From Neofusicoccum parvum (Eukaryota; Ascomycota; Dothideomycetes; Botryosphaeriales; Botryosphaeriaceae): a stretch of 64,000 nt of DNA. The notes under the pieces are model-generated. The model was given only the letters and a program-made list of their open reading frames with translations. It had not been told where the DNA came from and searched no databases. This document shows, in pieces, positions 46,128 through 58,192 of the stretch (positions within the stretch are counted from its first letter, which is position 1; the number at the start of each line of letters is the position of its first letter). Both the position numbers and the translations under genes were made by a program. The stretch covers positions 248,001 to 312,000 of the forward strand of contig CP087209.1 in the NCBI GenBank assembly GCA_020912385.1. Direction: 5' to 3'.

Positions 46128-47709
46128 ATGGCGAAGGGAGACCCCAGCCACGAGGCAGTGCTCGTTGAGAGTATTTGCTTCTACGTATTTGCCTTGATCT
46201 TCTTCGTGGGCAGGATGTAAGTGTGGCGTTCACTGCGCGAGTCAATGGTATGCTGACGAGGCGTAGATGGTCGAGAGCAATCACCACGGGGTCTATCAAG
46301 AGACTTGCTTGTAAGTGTTCTGCCACAAGCCTGAAGATCATCTCGTGCTAAGTCTGTCTAAGCGGACGACTATGTTATGATTGTTACGTTCCTTTTCTAC
46401 ACAGCACTGATAGTGCTCCTGAACTTCAACATTCGCTATGCCAGCAATCTGATGCCCGATGAGGAGTTGCCCATCGTGCTCGCAGATCCTAAGGAGGTTA
46501 AGGACCGTATTTTTGGCAGCAAGATAACACTTGCTGTCGAGCAGTGCATGGTAGCCCAAGCATTTTCAGTTCATATCAAGAGATGACGCTAAAATGTTTC
46601 AGATCCATTCGCAATGGGGACAAAAGGCCAGTCTGCTCATCCTCTATCACCGTATGACGCAGGGGCTCCGCGAAAACCTGTACAACAAGATTCTCTCTGG
46701 CTACGTCCTGCTTGGCTACCTGATCATCCAAATCACCTTCTTCGGCGTGTGGTGCCGGCCGTTTAACCAATACTGGGCGCTGCCCCCGGACAACCCCCAG
46801 TGCGCAAATTACGGACACTACTGCATCACCATCCTCATCTTCAACACTTCCTCCGACATCGGGCTCATGTATATCCCCATCCAACTTATCTGGAAGGCAC
46901 AGATGAAACGCAAGAAGAAGATCATGCTCTGCGGCGTCTTCTCGCTCGGCCTCTTCAACGTCGTCGCCGCCGTGCTCAACAAGACCTACAACTGGATCCT
47001 ACCCGGCTCGACCGTCTACATGATCTGGTACGTGCGCGAGAGCAGCACCGGCATCTACGTCTCCAACGCGACGTGCTGCTGGCCGCTATTCCGCAAGCTG
47101 GTGGCCGCCGCTGGACTGGACGGGTCGTGGACGAACTCGGCGTCGCGGTCGAAGAACACGCCGGGCAAGTACATGTACGACGAGTACGGCAACAAGACGG
47201 CGCTGGCGGCAACGCCGACGTCCAAGTCGCAGCGCCGGTCCACGCTCCACGGCGGCTCGCAGCACTTCAGCCGGCTGCGCTCCGTCCGCGACCGCACCCT
47301 GCACTCGCTGCACTCGTCGTCGACGGGCCCGGGCGCGCTGCCGCACGGCGGCACCGCCAACGGCAGCCAGGAGGCCATCAACCGCAGCGGCGACCCCTAC
47401 CTCCCCGACCACACCACAAACATGCCGCTCGAGATCTGGCGCCAGGTCGACTACGATATCGAGGAGGGCGGGCCGCGCACGCCCGACTTCTACGACGACA
47501 AGTACGGCGCGGGCGGCGAGGGGAAAGGGGATGTGGTCATGGGGCTGCGGAACGATGTCGTGACGGCGACGGTGACGGAGGTGCGGGGCGGGGCGTTGGC
47601 GAGAGAAGAGGGGCACGGGGGGAGAAGGAAGGAGAGCGTGGGCGGGAGCGGGAGCGGGGGGAGCAGTGGAGAGGGAAGTGGGAGCGCGAGCAGAGCGTCG
47701 AGCAGGTGA
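46128..47709 (+). CDS. Fungal rhodopsin-like seven-TM integral membrane protein
   Basis: Exons 46128-46216, 46267-46310, 46363-46550 and 46603-47709 give 475 residues. Seven hydrophobic segments span the first ~290 residues. Family-type text (PF20684) includes Asp-Asp-Tyr-Val-Met near TM2, Ile-His-Ser-Gln-Trp-Gly-Gln-Lys-Ala-Ser-Leu-Leu-Ile-Leu-Tyr-His-Arg in TM3, Phe-Phe-Gly-Val-Trp-Cys-Arg-Pro-Phe after TM4, and Ser-Asp-Ile-Gly-Leu-Met-Tyr-Ile-Pro in TM5. A ~190-residue cytosolic tail is Ser/Gly-rich and ends Ser-Arg-Ala-Ser-Ser-Arg; it may be phosphorylated. No N-terminal CFEM domain and no retinal Lys signature. Function in the family is mostly unknown (receptor-like or scaffold). The 44-nt second exon is set by phase. 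Confidence 0.85.
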
Positions 47710-50045
47710 TGTGCGAGGCACGAAGCCGCGGAATATTTTGGACCAGGACCGGAGTACATGGAAATTTTTCTTTTGTGAAGAGACGTCGAGGCTTTGTACA
47801 AGACGGATACGTTGATGGACGAACGGACGGATAGACATTTTGCAGCTACGATACCCGGACCTTTTTGAATTTATTTTTTTCCTTCCATCAGCCGTTCTCG
47901 AAAGCCTCGTCTTGCGTCTATTCCCACACTTCGTCGCTGGCCCCCCGTCGCCCCCGCCTTCCAGGTGCCAGGACGACCGGCTTCCCGACGTCCTGTGTCG
48001 TCCCCCCCTCCCGGCGGCAATCTGACTCGATCCGCCTAAACGACCCGAACCGCCGGGAACCCCCACGCACTCGATCCCGCAGCCACCCCTGCCGCCCATC
48101 AAACAGGCTATTCCCCCGACCTTCCTTTTCTTACGCCGTGCAGCGCAACAGCAGCGCAGACGATAAGCATGCGTGCGTGAAACTACTATGCGCCCTTAGG
48201 GCTAGCTGGAGGAGGGTGCAGGGGTAGGTGGAGGGTGCCGTGGCTCGCATGTTGATACGCTGCCGGCGTTATGCCTTGGGCTTGGCTGAGACTTTCTCGT
48301 ATGGTGGCTTAAGAGTGTTCGAGAATCAGGAAGGAGGTGATGTTGTTACGGAGAGGATTGGGGCTGAGACGAGCTTATGCGTTTGCTGGGGGAGTGAGTT
48401 GTGAAAATGCTGACGAGGGAAGAGCACAATGTTGCGTGGGAAGACTGCGAAAGCGGGTCGAAGTGGTTTGTTGGTTCTAGAATTTACAGGTGATGCCAGA
48501 AGCGTAAGGATGACAGATACCATTCGGGAAGGTTTGCCTTCAACGCTAAACTTGGGAGTAGGGTGGACCACCACTAGAGATACAATTACGAGTAGCAGGT
48601 ACCTCTGCTCAGTAAAGCTTCGTAGAACTACTTGCTGAGTACTGCCATGCTACGCTCGTGACATGACAGACTCCAGAGGACGTTGCTGAGTTGTATGCCA
48701 ACTTTGATCATTTGCGGGAGTGACTGTCGGGGCATACAGCCGAAGTCAAGACTGCCTGATGGGTTGGTCATGGGCGTGACCCTGTTGGCCATGCAGGCGG
48801 TGGCCTTCCTTTTGCTTCACCACGTACCTAAATTGGCTTAGTCCGGTCATCATTTGACAGCCTTTCCTGCTTCATCCGCTCACAAAGACACACAAAGAAG
48901 CTTCCTGAAGCCCTGAATAGCATCACGGCTAGCTTTTTATGGCATTCAGGCAAGTGCACATGCGGCCCAACGCCTGACCACGGTCCTTTCGCCTGCCATT
49001 CTCTATCACAGGGTCACCAGAAGAGGGCAATGTGACGCATGTGCTCCTGCCAGCTTGCCATAGCAACGCAACCGAGCCCCCATGCCCGTCTTCCAACTCC
49101 TCCTCCTCCTCTACCTATATATACCCCCCTCCTCCTCGACCAAACACCTCCCTTTCTTCTTCAGCTCTCTTTGCCTTTTGGCTTAGGTACGTGTCCAACT
49201 CCCTCGCTGCACAAGCTTGTGGTGCTTGGAGCTGGCAGTCAAGTCCGGCTGACCAGCCAACATCATCTTCCACTGTCCAGCACTGGGCACTTCACCAGCG
49301 CTACACATCACCCAGCACTCCCTTGTCCCCACACACCACCCAAACCACCACGTCCCCATACCTCACCCTACCGCCCACATCCCCATCACCATCCACCTTG
49401 CAAGCCACCCTGCTAACACATGGCCACAGATCAAGTGTAGTAACTGTTCTTCTTAGTTTAATCTCTAGGACGTGCCTACGGGTACATCTAGTGATTAAAC
49501 CAGTTTTTGGAAACCGGTTGGTGGCCGCTGGGCTCCGCCTATTGTCACTGACCACAGTGTCGCCAGTATTGCACTGTCTCTGGCTGACGCGAACATGGGA
49601 CTTCTCATTTCTCCTGTGGTTTTTTTTTCGTTGTGTCCCTCACCATGCGTGGGGGCTCGAGGAAGAAAAGTAATGACTTTGATGGAGAATCAGATGGAGC
49701 ACGTCGTTGCTATGTTTGAGGTTGCTGGACAGAGCGGCTCCGAGCTTTGGCTGGGGCTTGTGGGTCAAACTGCGCACCGGTGCTTGAGCATCCGGCAGAA
49801 GCGACGCGGACACTGGCATTGAACGAAACAGAAAGGATAATCCGGTTCACATGACATAAGAAATCGACAAAGGAAACATTGAGGGTCCATGCATGACGCG
49901 CAAGAAAATGTTCTGATTCGATGATTCCCCTCCACGCCGGCAATTCTTGTCCGGCGGATTCGTTCTACCCACCCGGATATGTACACCCCTCGTATACACC
50001 CCTTCCTCGTTTTCCCACAGCCCACACCATCAAACAGAAATCCCC
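47710..50045. other. Gene-poor region, 2.3 kb
   Basis: Between the rhodopsin-like gene (plus) and the GRIM-19 gene (minus), which converge. It contains a promoter-like block near 49110-49190 (listed separately). ORFs there are Pro/Ser-rich by composition only. Confidence 0.45.
49113..49186 (+). promoter_or_regulatory. Orphan promoter-like element
   Basis: A TATATATA element in a C/T-rich context is followed by a long pyrimidine stretch and then GGTACGT, which looks like a splice donor. This is the usual order of fungal TATA box, transcription start and intron-bearing leader. No convincing downstream ORF exists; only short ones such as that at 49595. It may drive a non-coding transcript or be chance. 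Confidence 0.25.
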
Positions 50046-50590
50046 TTAGTTGGACTCCCTCGGCGTGGCCGCGAAGTACGGCCTCACGAACCTATCATCA
50101 CGCAACACATCAGCACACAGCCCCAATTGCCAGCCCCGAGAGGCGAGGGAGGGTAACGCACCTGTCGCTGTTGTACACCTTCGTCTCGGCGCCCAGCAGC
50201 TCCTTCTCGCGAGCCTGGCTGGCGAGATGTCTCCGGACCTGATCCCTGTCCTCCTCAGCCTGCAGCAGCGGGATGAGGTGGATGCGCGACCACATCTTCT
50301 CGCGGGCGAGCTCACTGCATTGCCGTCAAAGTCAGCCAACGCCCACTCCCAAGCTCCCCGACTCTCCAGCTCCAACGCCTGACACCTCTTCCATCGTCGC
50401 TCCGGTGCGGGGGGGAATGTGCGGCCACGTACTTGTGCTCCCGGATGCCCTGGCCCACGCGGTAGAAGCCGTAGGCCATGATGCCGCCCATGATGGCGAG
50501 GTAGGCGGCGGGACGGAAGCCGCGGGCGGGCAGGTTGCGCTTGTACTGGACGGGCTCGTAGCCGCCGACGGGCGGCATGTCCTGAGGCAT
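50046..50590 (-). CDS. NDUFA13: Mitochondrial complex I subunit GRIM-19/NDUFA13
   Basis: Exons 50590-50433, 50314-50162 and 50091-50046 give 118 residues, the usual fungal length. The sequence starts Met-Pro-Gln-Asp-Met-Pro-Pro-Val-Gly-Gly-Tyr and has one membrane helix (about 28-46, Ala-Ala-Tyr-Leu-Ala-Ile-Met-Gly-Gly-Ile-Met). A charged helix follows with Arg-Glu-His-Asn-Glu-Leu-Ala-Arg-Glu-Lys-Met-Trp and Pro-Leu-Leu-Gln-Ala-Glu-Glu-Asp-Arg. These are hallmark GRIM-19 features (PF06212). It is an accessory subunit of NADH:ubiquinone oxidoreductase in the inner mitochondrial membrane. It shares a 293-bp divergent promoter with TRM10. Confidence 0.93.
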
Positions 50591-50883
50591 TGCGGGCGGT
50601 GGCGGAGCAGCGATCCGGCGAGGATCGGACGGCGGGTGATGGCTTCGTGCGGCTTCGTCGCCTGGAGTGGTGTGCGGTGATGCGGGCGCGGTGGGTGGGT
50701 GGTTTCGTGCGGACGGTAATGCGGATTGGCGGCGCTGTGAGAGGTCGAGGTTCGGCGCGCCTGCGCTGCCGGCGTTTCTGCGGCTAAACTCGCGGGCGGG
50801 CCTCTCTGACTGAGAGCAACTTTTTTGGGGAACGTCACGCCCCCGCTCCAAGGCCTGCGCAGAACGGCGACCCACCCGCGAGA
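50591..50883. promoter_or_regulatory. Compact divergent promoter, GRIM-19/TRM10
   Basis: 293 bp separate the two ATGs. The sequence is GC-rich without a TATA box, typical of housekeeping bidirectional promoters. Confidence 0.6.
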
Positions 50884-52266
50884 ATGGCAGACGACGAGAG
50901 ACCCGCGAAGATCCAGAAGAGGGAGCACAGCCCCCAGACTGAGGAGGCTGCGTTTGCCTCGAGCGAAGCCACCGCCGCCGCCAATGGCTCTGAGAGCGCC
51001 GCCCAGCCGCCCGCCGACACCACCACGCAGCCCGAGACCACGCGCGACGACGACGCCATGGACGTGGAAGACGCGGGCGAAGGCGCCGCCGCCGACGACG
51101 ACGACGACAACGACAACGACAGCAACGCCCCCGCCTCCGCAGACCAGCCCGCCAAGCCCGGCCCGCCGCCCGGCATGACCAAGTCGGCGTGGAAGAAGAT
51201 GAAGCGGCAGCAGGAGTGGGAAGCCGGGCGCGACGCGCGCAAGGCCCAGCGCAAGGAGAAGAACAAGGCGCGCAAGGAGCGCAAGCGCCAGGCCTACGCC
51301 GAAGGTGGAGAGTCGGCGTCGAAGCTGGACCACCCCCACAGGAACCAGCGCGAGCAGCAGGACCGGCTGCGCAACCAGAAGGCCGTGCAGCTGCCCATCA
51401 CGTTCATCTTCGACTGCAGCTTCGACGAGCTGATGATGGATAAGGAGATGAAGAGTCTGGGCCAGCAGATCACGCGGTCGTACTCGGATAATAGGAATTC
51501 GCCGTATAGGGCGCATCTGGCCATCTCGAGCTTTGGGGGTAACCTGAAGGAGCGGTTTGATGGGCTGTTGAATCAGCACTACAAGTCGTGGAAGGGCTTC
51601 AGGGTATTTGAGGAGGACTTCGTGGAGGTGGCGGAGAAGTCCAAGGAATGGATGAAGGACTTGAGGGAGGGCGGCCGTCTCGCTGGTAAGCTGGCTGAGG
51701 TTGCGGAGCGCCAGAGGAAAGAGGTAGCCGAGGCTCAGGATGGCACGGAGACTGCCCCGAGCAACGACAAGGAGGGCGAGATCGTGTACCTCTCCTCTGA
51801 AGGCACCGAGACACTTCACGATCTCAAGCCGTACAGCACGTACATCATCGGCGGGCTCGTCGATAAGAACAGGTATAAGGGCATCTGTCACAAGCGTGCC
51901 ACGGAGCGGGGGATCAAGACGGCGAAGCTGCCCATCGGCGAGTTCTTGCAGATGAACAGCCGCAGTGTACTGGCGACCAACCACGTCAACGAGATTATGT
52001 TGCAATGGCTTGCCTGTGGCGACTGGGGAGAAGCGTTCATGAAGGTCATTCCAAAGAGGAAGGGTGGTCAGCTGAAGGGCACTGGCGAGGAAGACGATGA
52101 GGAGAACGAAAACGATAATGCAGAGGCTGAGACCGCGGAGAAGGGCAAGACTGAAGACAGCAAGGGTGAGGGGCCCGAAGGGAACGCTTCGAAGACCAGC
52201 GGCGTAGAGAACGCAGAGATTCCGGCACAAAGTACGGCGGAAGTCACTTTGGAAAAGACTGCGTGA
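50884..52266 (+). CDS. TRM10: tRNA (guanine-9-N1)-methyltransferase TRM10
   Basis: Single exon, 460 residues. The N-terminal ~95 residues are acidic and disordered (runs of Asp around 70). A basic Lys/Arg helix (about 98-145) probably contacts tRNA. The SPOUT methyltransferase core starts at Phe-Ile-Phe-Asp-Cys-Ser-Phe-Asp. It has [14 protein letters not shown] and Tyr-Lys-Gly-Ile-Cys-His-Lys-Arg-Ala, which with Leu-Pro-Ile-Gly-Glu-Phe and Ala-Thr-Asn-His-Val form the SAM-binding knot. Asp in Gly-Leu-Val-Asp is the conserved catalytic-site residue. It makes m1G9 in cytosolic tRNAs. The acidic C-terminal tail (about 400-460) is a fungal feature. Confidence 0.95.
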   Translation: MADDERPAKIQKREHSPQTEEAAFASSEATAAANGSESAAQPPADTTTQPETTRDDDAMDVEDAGEGAAADDDDDNDNDSNAPASADQPAKPGPPPGMTKSAWKKMKRQQEWEAGRDARKAQRKEKNKARKERKRQAYAEGGESASKLDHPHRNQREQQDRLRNQKAVQLPITFIFDCSFDELMMDKEMKSLGQQITRSYSDNRNSPYRAHLAISSFGGNLKERFDGLLNQHYKSWKGFRVFEEDFVEVAEKSKEWMKDLREGGRLAGKLAEVAERQRKEVAEAQDGTETAPSNDKEGEIVYLSSEGTETLHDLKPYSTYIIGGLVDKNRYKGICHKRATERGIKTAKLPIGEFLQMNSRSVLATNHVNEIMLQWLACGDWGEAFMKVIPKRKGGQLKGTGEEDDEENENDNAEAETAEKGKTEDSKGEGPEGNASKTSGVENAEIPAQSTAEVTLEKTA

Positions 52267-52664
52267 TGAACGTAGGTCTAGCAAAGAGTCCTAATTCACA
52301 TCATTTTCAAAATATATCCGGGGCAAAATTATGGCTCGCACTAGTAGAAAGAGCCCCAGATATACCATCGATGCAGCAGTCTACACCACTAGCGAACGGA
52401 AGACGACTCCTCATCAATTCTGTATCTGCGAGAAATGAGAAAAAAACAACCCCAATGCCAATCAAATGGCTGTCATTTTTGGCTATGAGATCTCTATCCT
52501 GAGGACTATGCAATACCAATTTACGAGTCTGGCGCCTGGTTAGACCCAAAACGATCTGTGGGGGCCGCTCTAGGCAGAAATGCGGAACCCCCTATCGATA
52601 AACGCAATAAAACCAACTTTTTCATCACTGCAACTCTCAAAGGCATCCTTCTTTCTCCTTGACA
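52267..52664. other. Spacer between TRM10 and the second F-box-type gene
   Basis: 398 bp, AT-rich. Presumably TRM10 3' UTR and the promoter of the next gene. Nothing else seen. Confidence 0.4.
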
Positions 52665-54441
52665 ATGCGTAACCTACCTTACGACATCATCTTCCTCATT
52701 GTGGACGAGCTCGAAAAACTCATCCGCGAAGAGAATAGCCGTCAACGTGTCCGCCTCGCGAGCTACGCCACCATCAACAAAACGTGGAAGGTGGCTGTCG
52801 AACGCGTCACTTTCCGCAACATCTTCGTTCATCCGCGCAATCTTCATGGCTTCAAAGAGATCGTTGGCAGAGACCGCGCTCGCCTGTCTGCTGTTCGGTC
52901 CCTCAGGTATATCATGGATCACCATTTTAATACGATCAACGACGGTTCAGTTGAGCCGGAAGGTCCCTGCGGTGATGAAGGCTTCTCGCGCAACCTCGAG
53001 GAGATGTTTGAACTCATTGCGGACTGGGAGAGCGGCGACTCGCCCAACATGAGGTTACAAGATCTCTGCTTGAATCTCGGGATACAACACAACCGTGCGA
53101 AGCAGTGCGAGTACGAATCGCGTGAAAGTGATTATCGGGAGAATAGGGTTGAATCGAATGATCACGACTCTGGGAACGACGAAAGCTCTGAGGAAGATCA
53201 AGATTCTGAGGATGGCCAAGATTCTCACGGCGACGATTACTGGAAAGTGGTCGAGCTACGCGCGGAGCAGCTCCGGCCCAATCGCGATAAGCCGTTGTTC
53301 CGTTATGTCGGACGCGGTTTACCTCGCATTCACTCTGTGAAATCTTTCAGGTTTGAAGGAAAATCTCTCCGGCCCGAAGCTTTGATGGAGATCCTGAGCT
53401 CGATGGACGGACTCCAGGAATGCTATCTCAACGCCTTCAGTGACGCCACCACCAAGGACCCAAGCCTTCGTCCAGAATATCGGAAAGGTACACAATCTCC
53501 AGCATCAATATCATACGTGGTCAGTTCGTGAGTATAGCAAAAAGAACATATTCTTCATTCATGGACAGTTAAAGCATTCGTCCGGACGCGAACATGGAGT
53601 GAAAGAATATCAAACACATCCGTATGAATGCTTCAACTATCCATGAAGATGAGGATGTGTTGCAATACTATACTAGCCGTCCTCGTATTCACTTTCATTA
53701 TTTTCTAGCCACTGACTGGAATTTTTGATAGCTCTCGGGGAGAACCTGTCCCGGATTCCCCACACCTGCACACATCTCCGCGCAGGATTCTACCACCGGT
53801 CCCAAGGAATGGACGCGCAGCCCGGAGTCTTCGACTCCGGGATTGATCATCTTAGCATCGGCTTGAGAGACTTCTCCACGAGACTTGAAAACCTGCACCT
53901 GGAAGACGTGCGTATCTCGCCATCATTATTTTGGCCCCAGGAGGACGAGCCTTCCAGCGATCCACCATACTGGCCGAATCTACGCCACATGAAGGTTGAG
54001 TTTGCTGAGGTTAGCGCATCAGGTAAGGGGCTCCTCTTTTGATTCCCAGTCGGCAGAAGTTCATATTTTAAATCAGGAGAATGGTATACCATTCCAGACC
54101 CATCGGACCTCCCCGAAATAGAAGATTTCAATAGCTGGGACAAGCCTGAATCCATCTACCGAGAAAGACTTGACCACAATCGCCTCAGATCCCTTTACGT
54201 TGCCATGGCAAAAGCTGTGAGACAGATGCCAGCCCTCAAGGAGCTGGAAATAGTGTTCCCGGACTTCAGCAGTACGTATATTCGCTTTGGCGTCATCGAA
54301 AAACGAGATGTGCGTGAAGTGTTTTGGGATGCTTGGGAGAAGGTTGAACTTGGTCAAGAGGTTCTCGAAGCCTTGGGTGTCACTGAAGATCAGCTCGAGG
54401 TCACTGAAGAAGGGACTCATGTATGCACTCGAATATCCTGA
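52665..54441 (+). CDS. F-box-like protein with acidic linker
   Basis: Exons 52665-53487, 53732-54022 and 54077-54441 give 492 residues in continuous phase. The N-terminus Met-Arg-Asn-Leu-Pro-Tyr-Asp-Ile-Ile-Phe-Leu-Ile-Val-Asp-Glu-Leu is a typical fungal F-box-like start, with Trp-Lys-Val-Ala-Val-Glu-Arg about 40 residues on. Residues ~165-195 are an acidic Asp/Glu/Ser stretch. Later text has a Leu-rich-repeat flavour (Leu-Glu-Asn-Leu-His-Leu-Glu-Asp, Ala-Leu-Lys-Glu-Leu-Glu-Ile-Val). Such proteins probably act as SCF adaptors; no target is indicated. The first intron (244 nt) is long and could contain an extra exon; the exon 1-2 join is by phase and composition. Confidence 0.72.
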
Positions 54442-54870
54442 GCACTGCCTATAAAGCAATTCATGTAGTCAAACACAGTTGTCCAGGTCTTAGGTCAACC
54501 CTCCCATTCAATCAAAGAACCAACGCTTCATATCTGACCTTCTACAGAACTACCACCTCCACTACATGCAACCCTTCCCTATCCTAAGCCTCACTGCACA
54601 TTTTTGAGGGGTTACCACGTCCCCAAGCGACGCAAAATTTGTCACCTCGCTACCCTTACCGACCGAATCCCAATCTCAGCGCAGCATTTGACGAGTCGGT
54701 CTTCTGCTCACTAAAGCTTGGGCTCCTGGGTTATCTTCTTGCCATCAGGTTATGATTCACCACAAGAATTTTGCGACTCTGTCCAAAGAAGAAAAACTTT
54801 AACTCTACGATCTTGCGGTATATCCAGCCGTAACTACTTGAAGTTGAAAAAATAAGAAAATCCTGCACAT
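54442..54870. other. Convergent 3' spacer
   Basis: 429 bp between the F-box-like gene (plus) and the NRPS-like gene (minus). Nothing recognised. Confidence 0.4.
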
Positions 54871-57800
54871 CTACGCCGTCTTCCAAGCCTCGTTAACAAA
54901 ATACCCCACAATCTTCTCCAAAAGCTCCTTCCCAGGCTTATCAACCGTAGCCATAGCCTGCGACCACTCCCTCACCCTCTCCGTCTCCCACCTAACCTCC
55001 GGCGTCCTCGCCTCCTCTCCCTCCTCCACCTTCCCACCATACTTCCCCTCCCAAAACGCCAACAGCTTCACCGGCGGATTCCTCTCGGGATCCTGCTCCC
55101 CCTCCCTCAACCGCGCCAACCACTCCCCCACCCCCACCTCCTCAAACCGCAACCCCGCCTCCCGCAACACCGGCAACAGCTCCTCCGTCCACCGCAACGG
55201 CGTCGGATTCACGACGTTAAACACGCCCGCCGGCGCGCCCCCCGCCAGCCCGACCTCGACGCAGGCGCGCGCGACGACGTCGACGGGCAGCCAGCGCACG
55301 GCGTCGGGCAGGCGCGGCAGCGCGCGCAGCGACACGGCGGTCCGCAGCATCAGCGGCACCGCCTCGCTCGCGTTCCACACGCCGTGCACGGCGTCGCCGA
55401 CGATCTGGCCGACGCGCAGCACGCGGGCGCGCAGGGCGGGGGCGCGGGCGGCGGCGCGGGCGCACAGGTGCTCGGCGACGAGCTTGGACTGCGCGTAGCC
55501 CATGTGCTGGGCGCAGGAGAGGGCGGGGGGAAGGGCTTCGGGGATGGTGATGGCGGCGTCCGGGGAGGAGGGCGGGGCCGGGGTGTTGAAGACGGTGGAG
55601 ATGGAGCTGCAGAAGTTGAAGGGGGCGGGGGTGGGGCTGCGGGTGGAGAGGCAGAGGTTGAGGAGGTGCGTCTGGCCCGCGATGCAGTCGGCGGCGAAGC
55701 TGCGCAGCTGGAGGTTGAAGTTGACGGACCAGGCGCAGTGGATGACGGCCGAGAGCTGGGTGCGGAGCGTGGAGAGCGTGGCGGCGGGGAGGCCGAGGTC
55801 GGCGCGCGAGAGGTCCGCGGGCAGCGCGGTGATTTTGGTTTGCGAGGAGGCGGGGAGTGAGGACCAGACGCGGCGGGCGCGCATGGAGCGGACGACGCGG
55901 TCTTGGGCGGCGGTGGCGGAGGGCGCCCGGACGAGGCAGTAGACCTGGCGGACGGTGGGCAGCTGGGCGAGCTGGGCGGCGACGTGGGCGCCCAGGGAGC
56001 CGGTGGCGCCGGTGACGATCTGGGGTGGAGGTTGTCAGTGGGAGAGGGCGGGGGATGTCTGGAGGAAGGGGACTTACCACGTACTCGCCCTCAACCTCGC
56101 GGGTCTGAGGAACGTGTTCGACAAAAGTGGAGTACTGCTCGATCAAGGCCTGCATCTCCTCTTCCTTGGACAACTGGCGTGCATCTTCACCAGTGCGGAG
56201 GGCATACAGGTGGTGGGCCAGGGCCGCCACAGACGGGTAGTCGAACACGCAGTTCAACCCCAGCTGCTTGCCGGCCAGGTCCAGCTTCTTCACAAAGGCG
56301 GTGCGCAGCCTCGTGGTCTGCAGCGAGTCCATGCCCAGGCCGAAGAAGTCCTGCTCGTCGGCCAGGGCGGCCGGATCAGGCAGCGCCAGCACCGCGGCCA
56401 CCTCCTTGCGGATGAAGTCCCGGAGCTCGGGCTCTTCGAGCGCCAGCGCGTCGGCGTCGGCCTTCTCCTCGTACATGGCGTCGATCTCGGCGGCGAACTG
56501 CTTGTAGAAGGCCTGGCGGATGACGGTGCCCTTGTCGGTGACGCGGTACTGCGTGTCGGGCGGCAGCAGCATGACCATCTCCGGGTCGATCTTCGCGTAC
56601 GCCGGCAGCGTCGCGTGCGCAGGCTCGACGGCGGCGAACATCTCATCCACGACACGCTCCCGCGGGGCGGCGGCGCCCTCGCTCGACAGCACAAGCGCGA
56701 GGCCCAGGCGGGCCTTGCCGGCGCCGAACATGACGGCCTCGTCGACGAGGGCGCACTGGCGGGCGGCGCCCTCGAGCTGCAGCGGGTTGGCCTTCTCGCC
56801 GTTGTTGAGGGTCAGCGTGTCGTCCAGGCGGCAGTAGTACTTCCAGGCGTCGGGCAGCGTGGGGTGCGCGGTGAAGCAGTCCTTGGTCGCGTAGGCGCCG
56901 TCCGGGCGGTTCGACGTCACCTTGGACGGCCAGCCCTGCAGGCACACGCACTCGTACAGGCCGCCGCCGCGGTCCTCGAAGCGCAGGAACGGCCGCACCG
57001 CGTCCGACGGCCGCAGGTAGTCCCAGCCCCTGTCGTCGCGCGGCCGGAACGACGTCATGAGCTGCCCGGTCTCGGTGCTGTCGGCGTCTGGTCAGTGGCT
57101 GGGGCGAGCTGTTGGCGGGTGGGCTGCAACTTACGATCCGTAGTGGCTCACCAGGTAGACGCCGTGGCCGGTGAGCTTGTGGCCCAGCGAGTCGGGGCAC
57201 GACGAGCCGCCGAACATGACGATCTTGAAGCGCGCCAGCAGGTCCAGGCCCTCCTGGTCCTCGGCCAGCAGGTTCAGCACGTACGGCACGCCGTAGAAGA
57301 TCTCGAAGTCGTGCTTCTTGATGATGTCGATCAGGTATTGCTTGGCCAGCGGCAGGCTGGCGTTGTACAGGTGGATCTGCTTGCGCGAGTCGACCGCCCG
57401 GAACAGCGAGCCGATGCCGTGCGCGTGGAACAGCGGCAGCGTGATGAAGCCGCGCATGTTCATGTTGGTCGCGTAGTTCTTGAGCGCCGCCCGCTGCGTC
57501 TGGAAGATGGGCTTCGGCAGCCCGGTCGACCCAGACGAGTGGATGATCCACGCCACATGGCTCTGCTCGAGCGCCGGGTCGAGATCCCGGTCCATGCGCG
57601 TGTCGATGCTGTCGGAGTCGCTGATCGGGCCGCTGTACACCTCCGCGCCGGCGATGGGGATGACGTTGAGGTCGGGGATGTTGTCTCTCTTGAGCGCCGC
57701 AGCCATGTCGCCGAATGACTGGTCGATCACCATGTGCCGCGATCCCGTCGTGTTCAGCAGCGAAGCGTGGGCCTCCTGCGAGATCCTGGTGGACATGAAC

Positions 57801-58192
57801 ATGACAGTGTGGCCCAGTTTCGAGAGCGCCAGCATCGTAACCAGGTACTCTAGATTGGACGGGCCCAGCAGCCCAATTACGGCCGGCTTCTCGGTCGAGG
57901 TTTTGCGCTGTGGTATTAATGCTTGGTATTTCTGGGCAACTCTGTACGCAAAGATATCGAGCTGCCGAGGCGTGTAGTCGACATATTCGATGCCGGATGA
58001 GGGATACGAAATCAACGGCAGGTCCGGATCTGTTCGTGATCGGCTGCGCATCAGCTCGTCGACCGTCCTGGGTTCCGGCGGCATGGTCTCCGGCTCCGAG
58101 TCCGAGTCGATGGTGTTGACTTGGGCATCGAAGCTGTGTTTTGACGTGACATGCGGCGCCTCGGCAGCCGAGGCAGGGATGACGGACAGCAT
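54871..58192 (-). CDS. NRPS-like adenylation-thiolation-reductase enzyme (carboxylate reductase type)
   Basis: Exons 58192-57135, 57077-56078 and 56019-54871 give 1068 residues. The adenylation domain has core A3 Ile-Ile-His-Ser-Ser-Gly-Ser-Thr-Gly-Leu-Pro-Lys (216-227), A5 Tyr-Gly-Ser-Thr-Glu-Thr-Gly across intron 1, A7-like Arg-Leu-Asp-Asp-Thr (about 436-440) and an A10-like Lys535. The carrier domain reads Phe-Gly-Leu-Gly-Met-Asp-Ser-Leu, with Ser604 for phosphopantetheine. The reductase starts at 687 with Thr-Gly-Ala-Thr-Gly-Ser-Leu-Gly and has the SDR pair Tyr861/Lys865. There is no condensation domain. The expected reaction activates a carboxylic acid, loads it and reduces it with NADPH to an aldehyde (or alcohol). 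Relatives include fungal aryl-acid reductases and Lys2-like enzymes. No tailoring genes adjoin it, and the acid is unknown. Confidence 0.95.

Noticed and set aside
46800..48102. Long frames of 338-344 codons on both strands
   Set aside because: They overlap the rhodopsin-like gene in other frames and are Arg/Pro-rich without domains.
50332..52284. 650-codon open frame on the minus strand
   Set aside because: It is antisense to TRM10 and GRIM-19, has a low-complexity Leu/Val/Gly translation, and runs through a promoter and two genes.
55955..57718. 587-codon open frame on the plus strand
   Set aside because: It lies antisense to the NRPS-like gene, whose motifs are intact. GC-rich third positions suppress stop codons on the opposite strand. 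Its translation is Arg/Gln/Val/Leu-biased with no motif.
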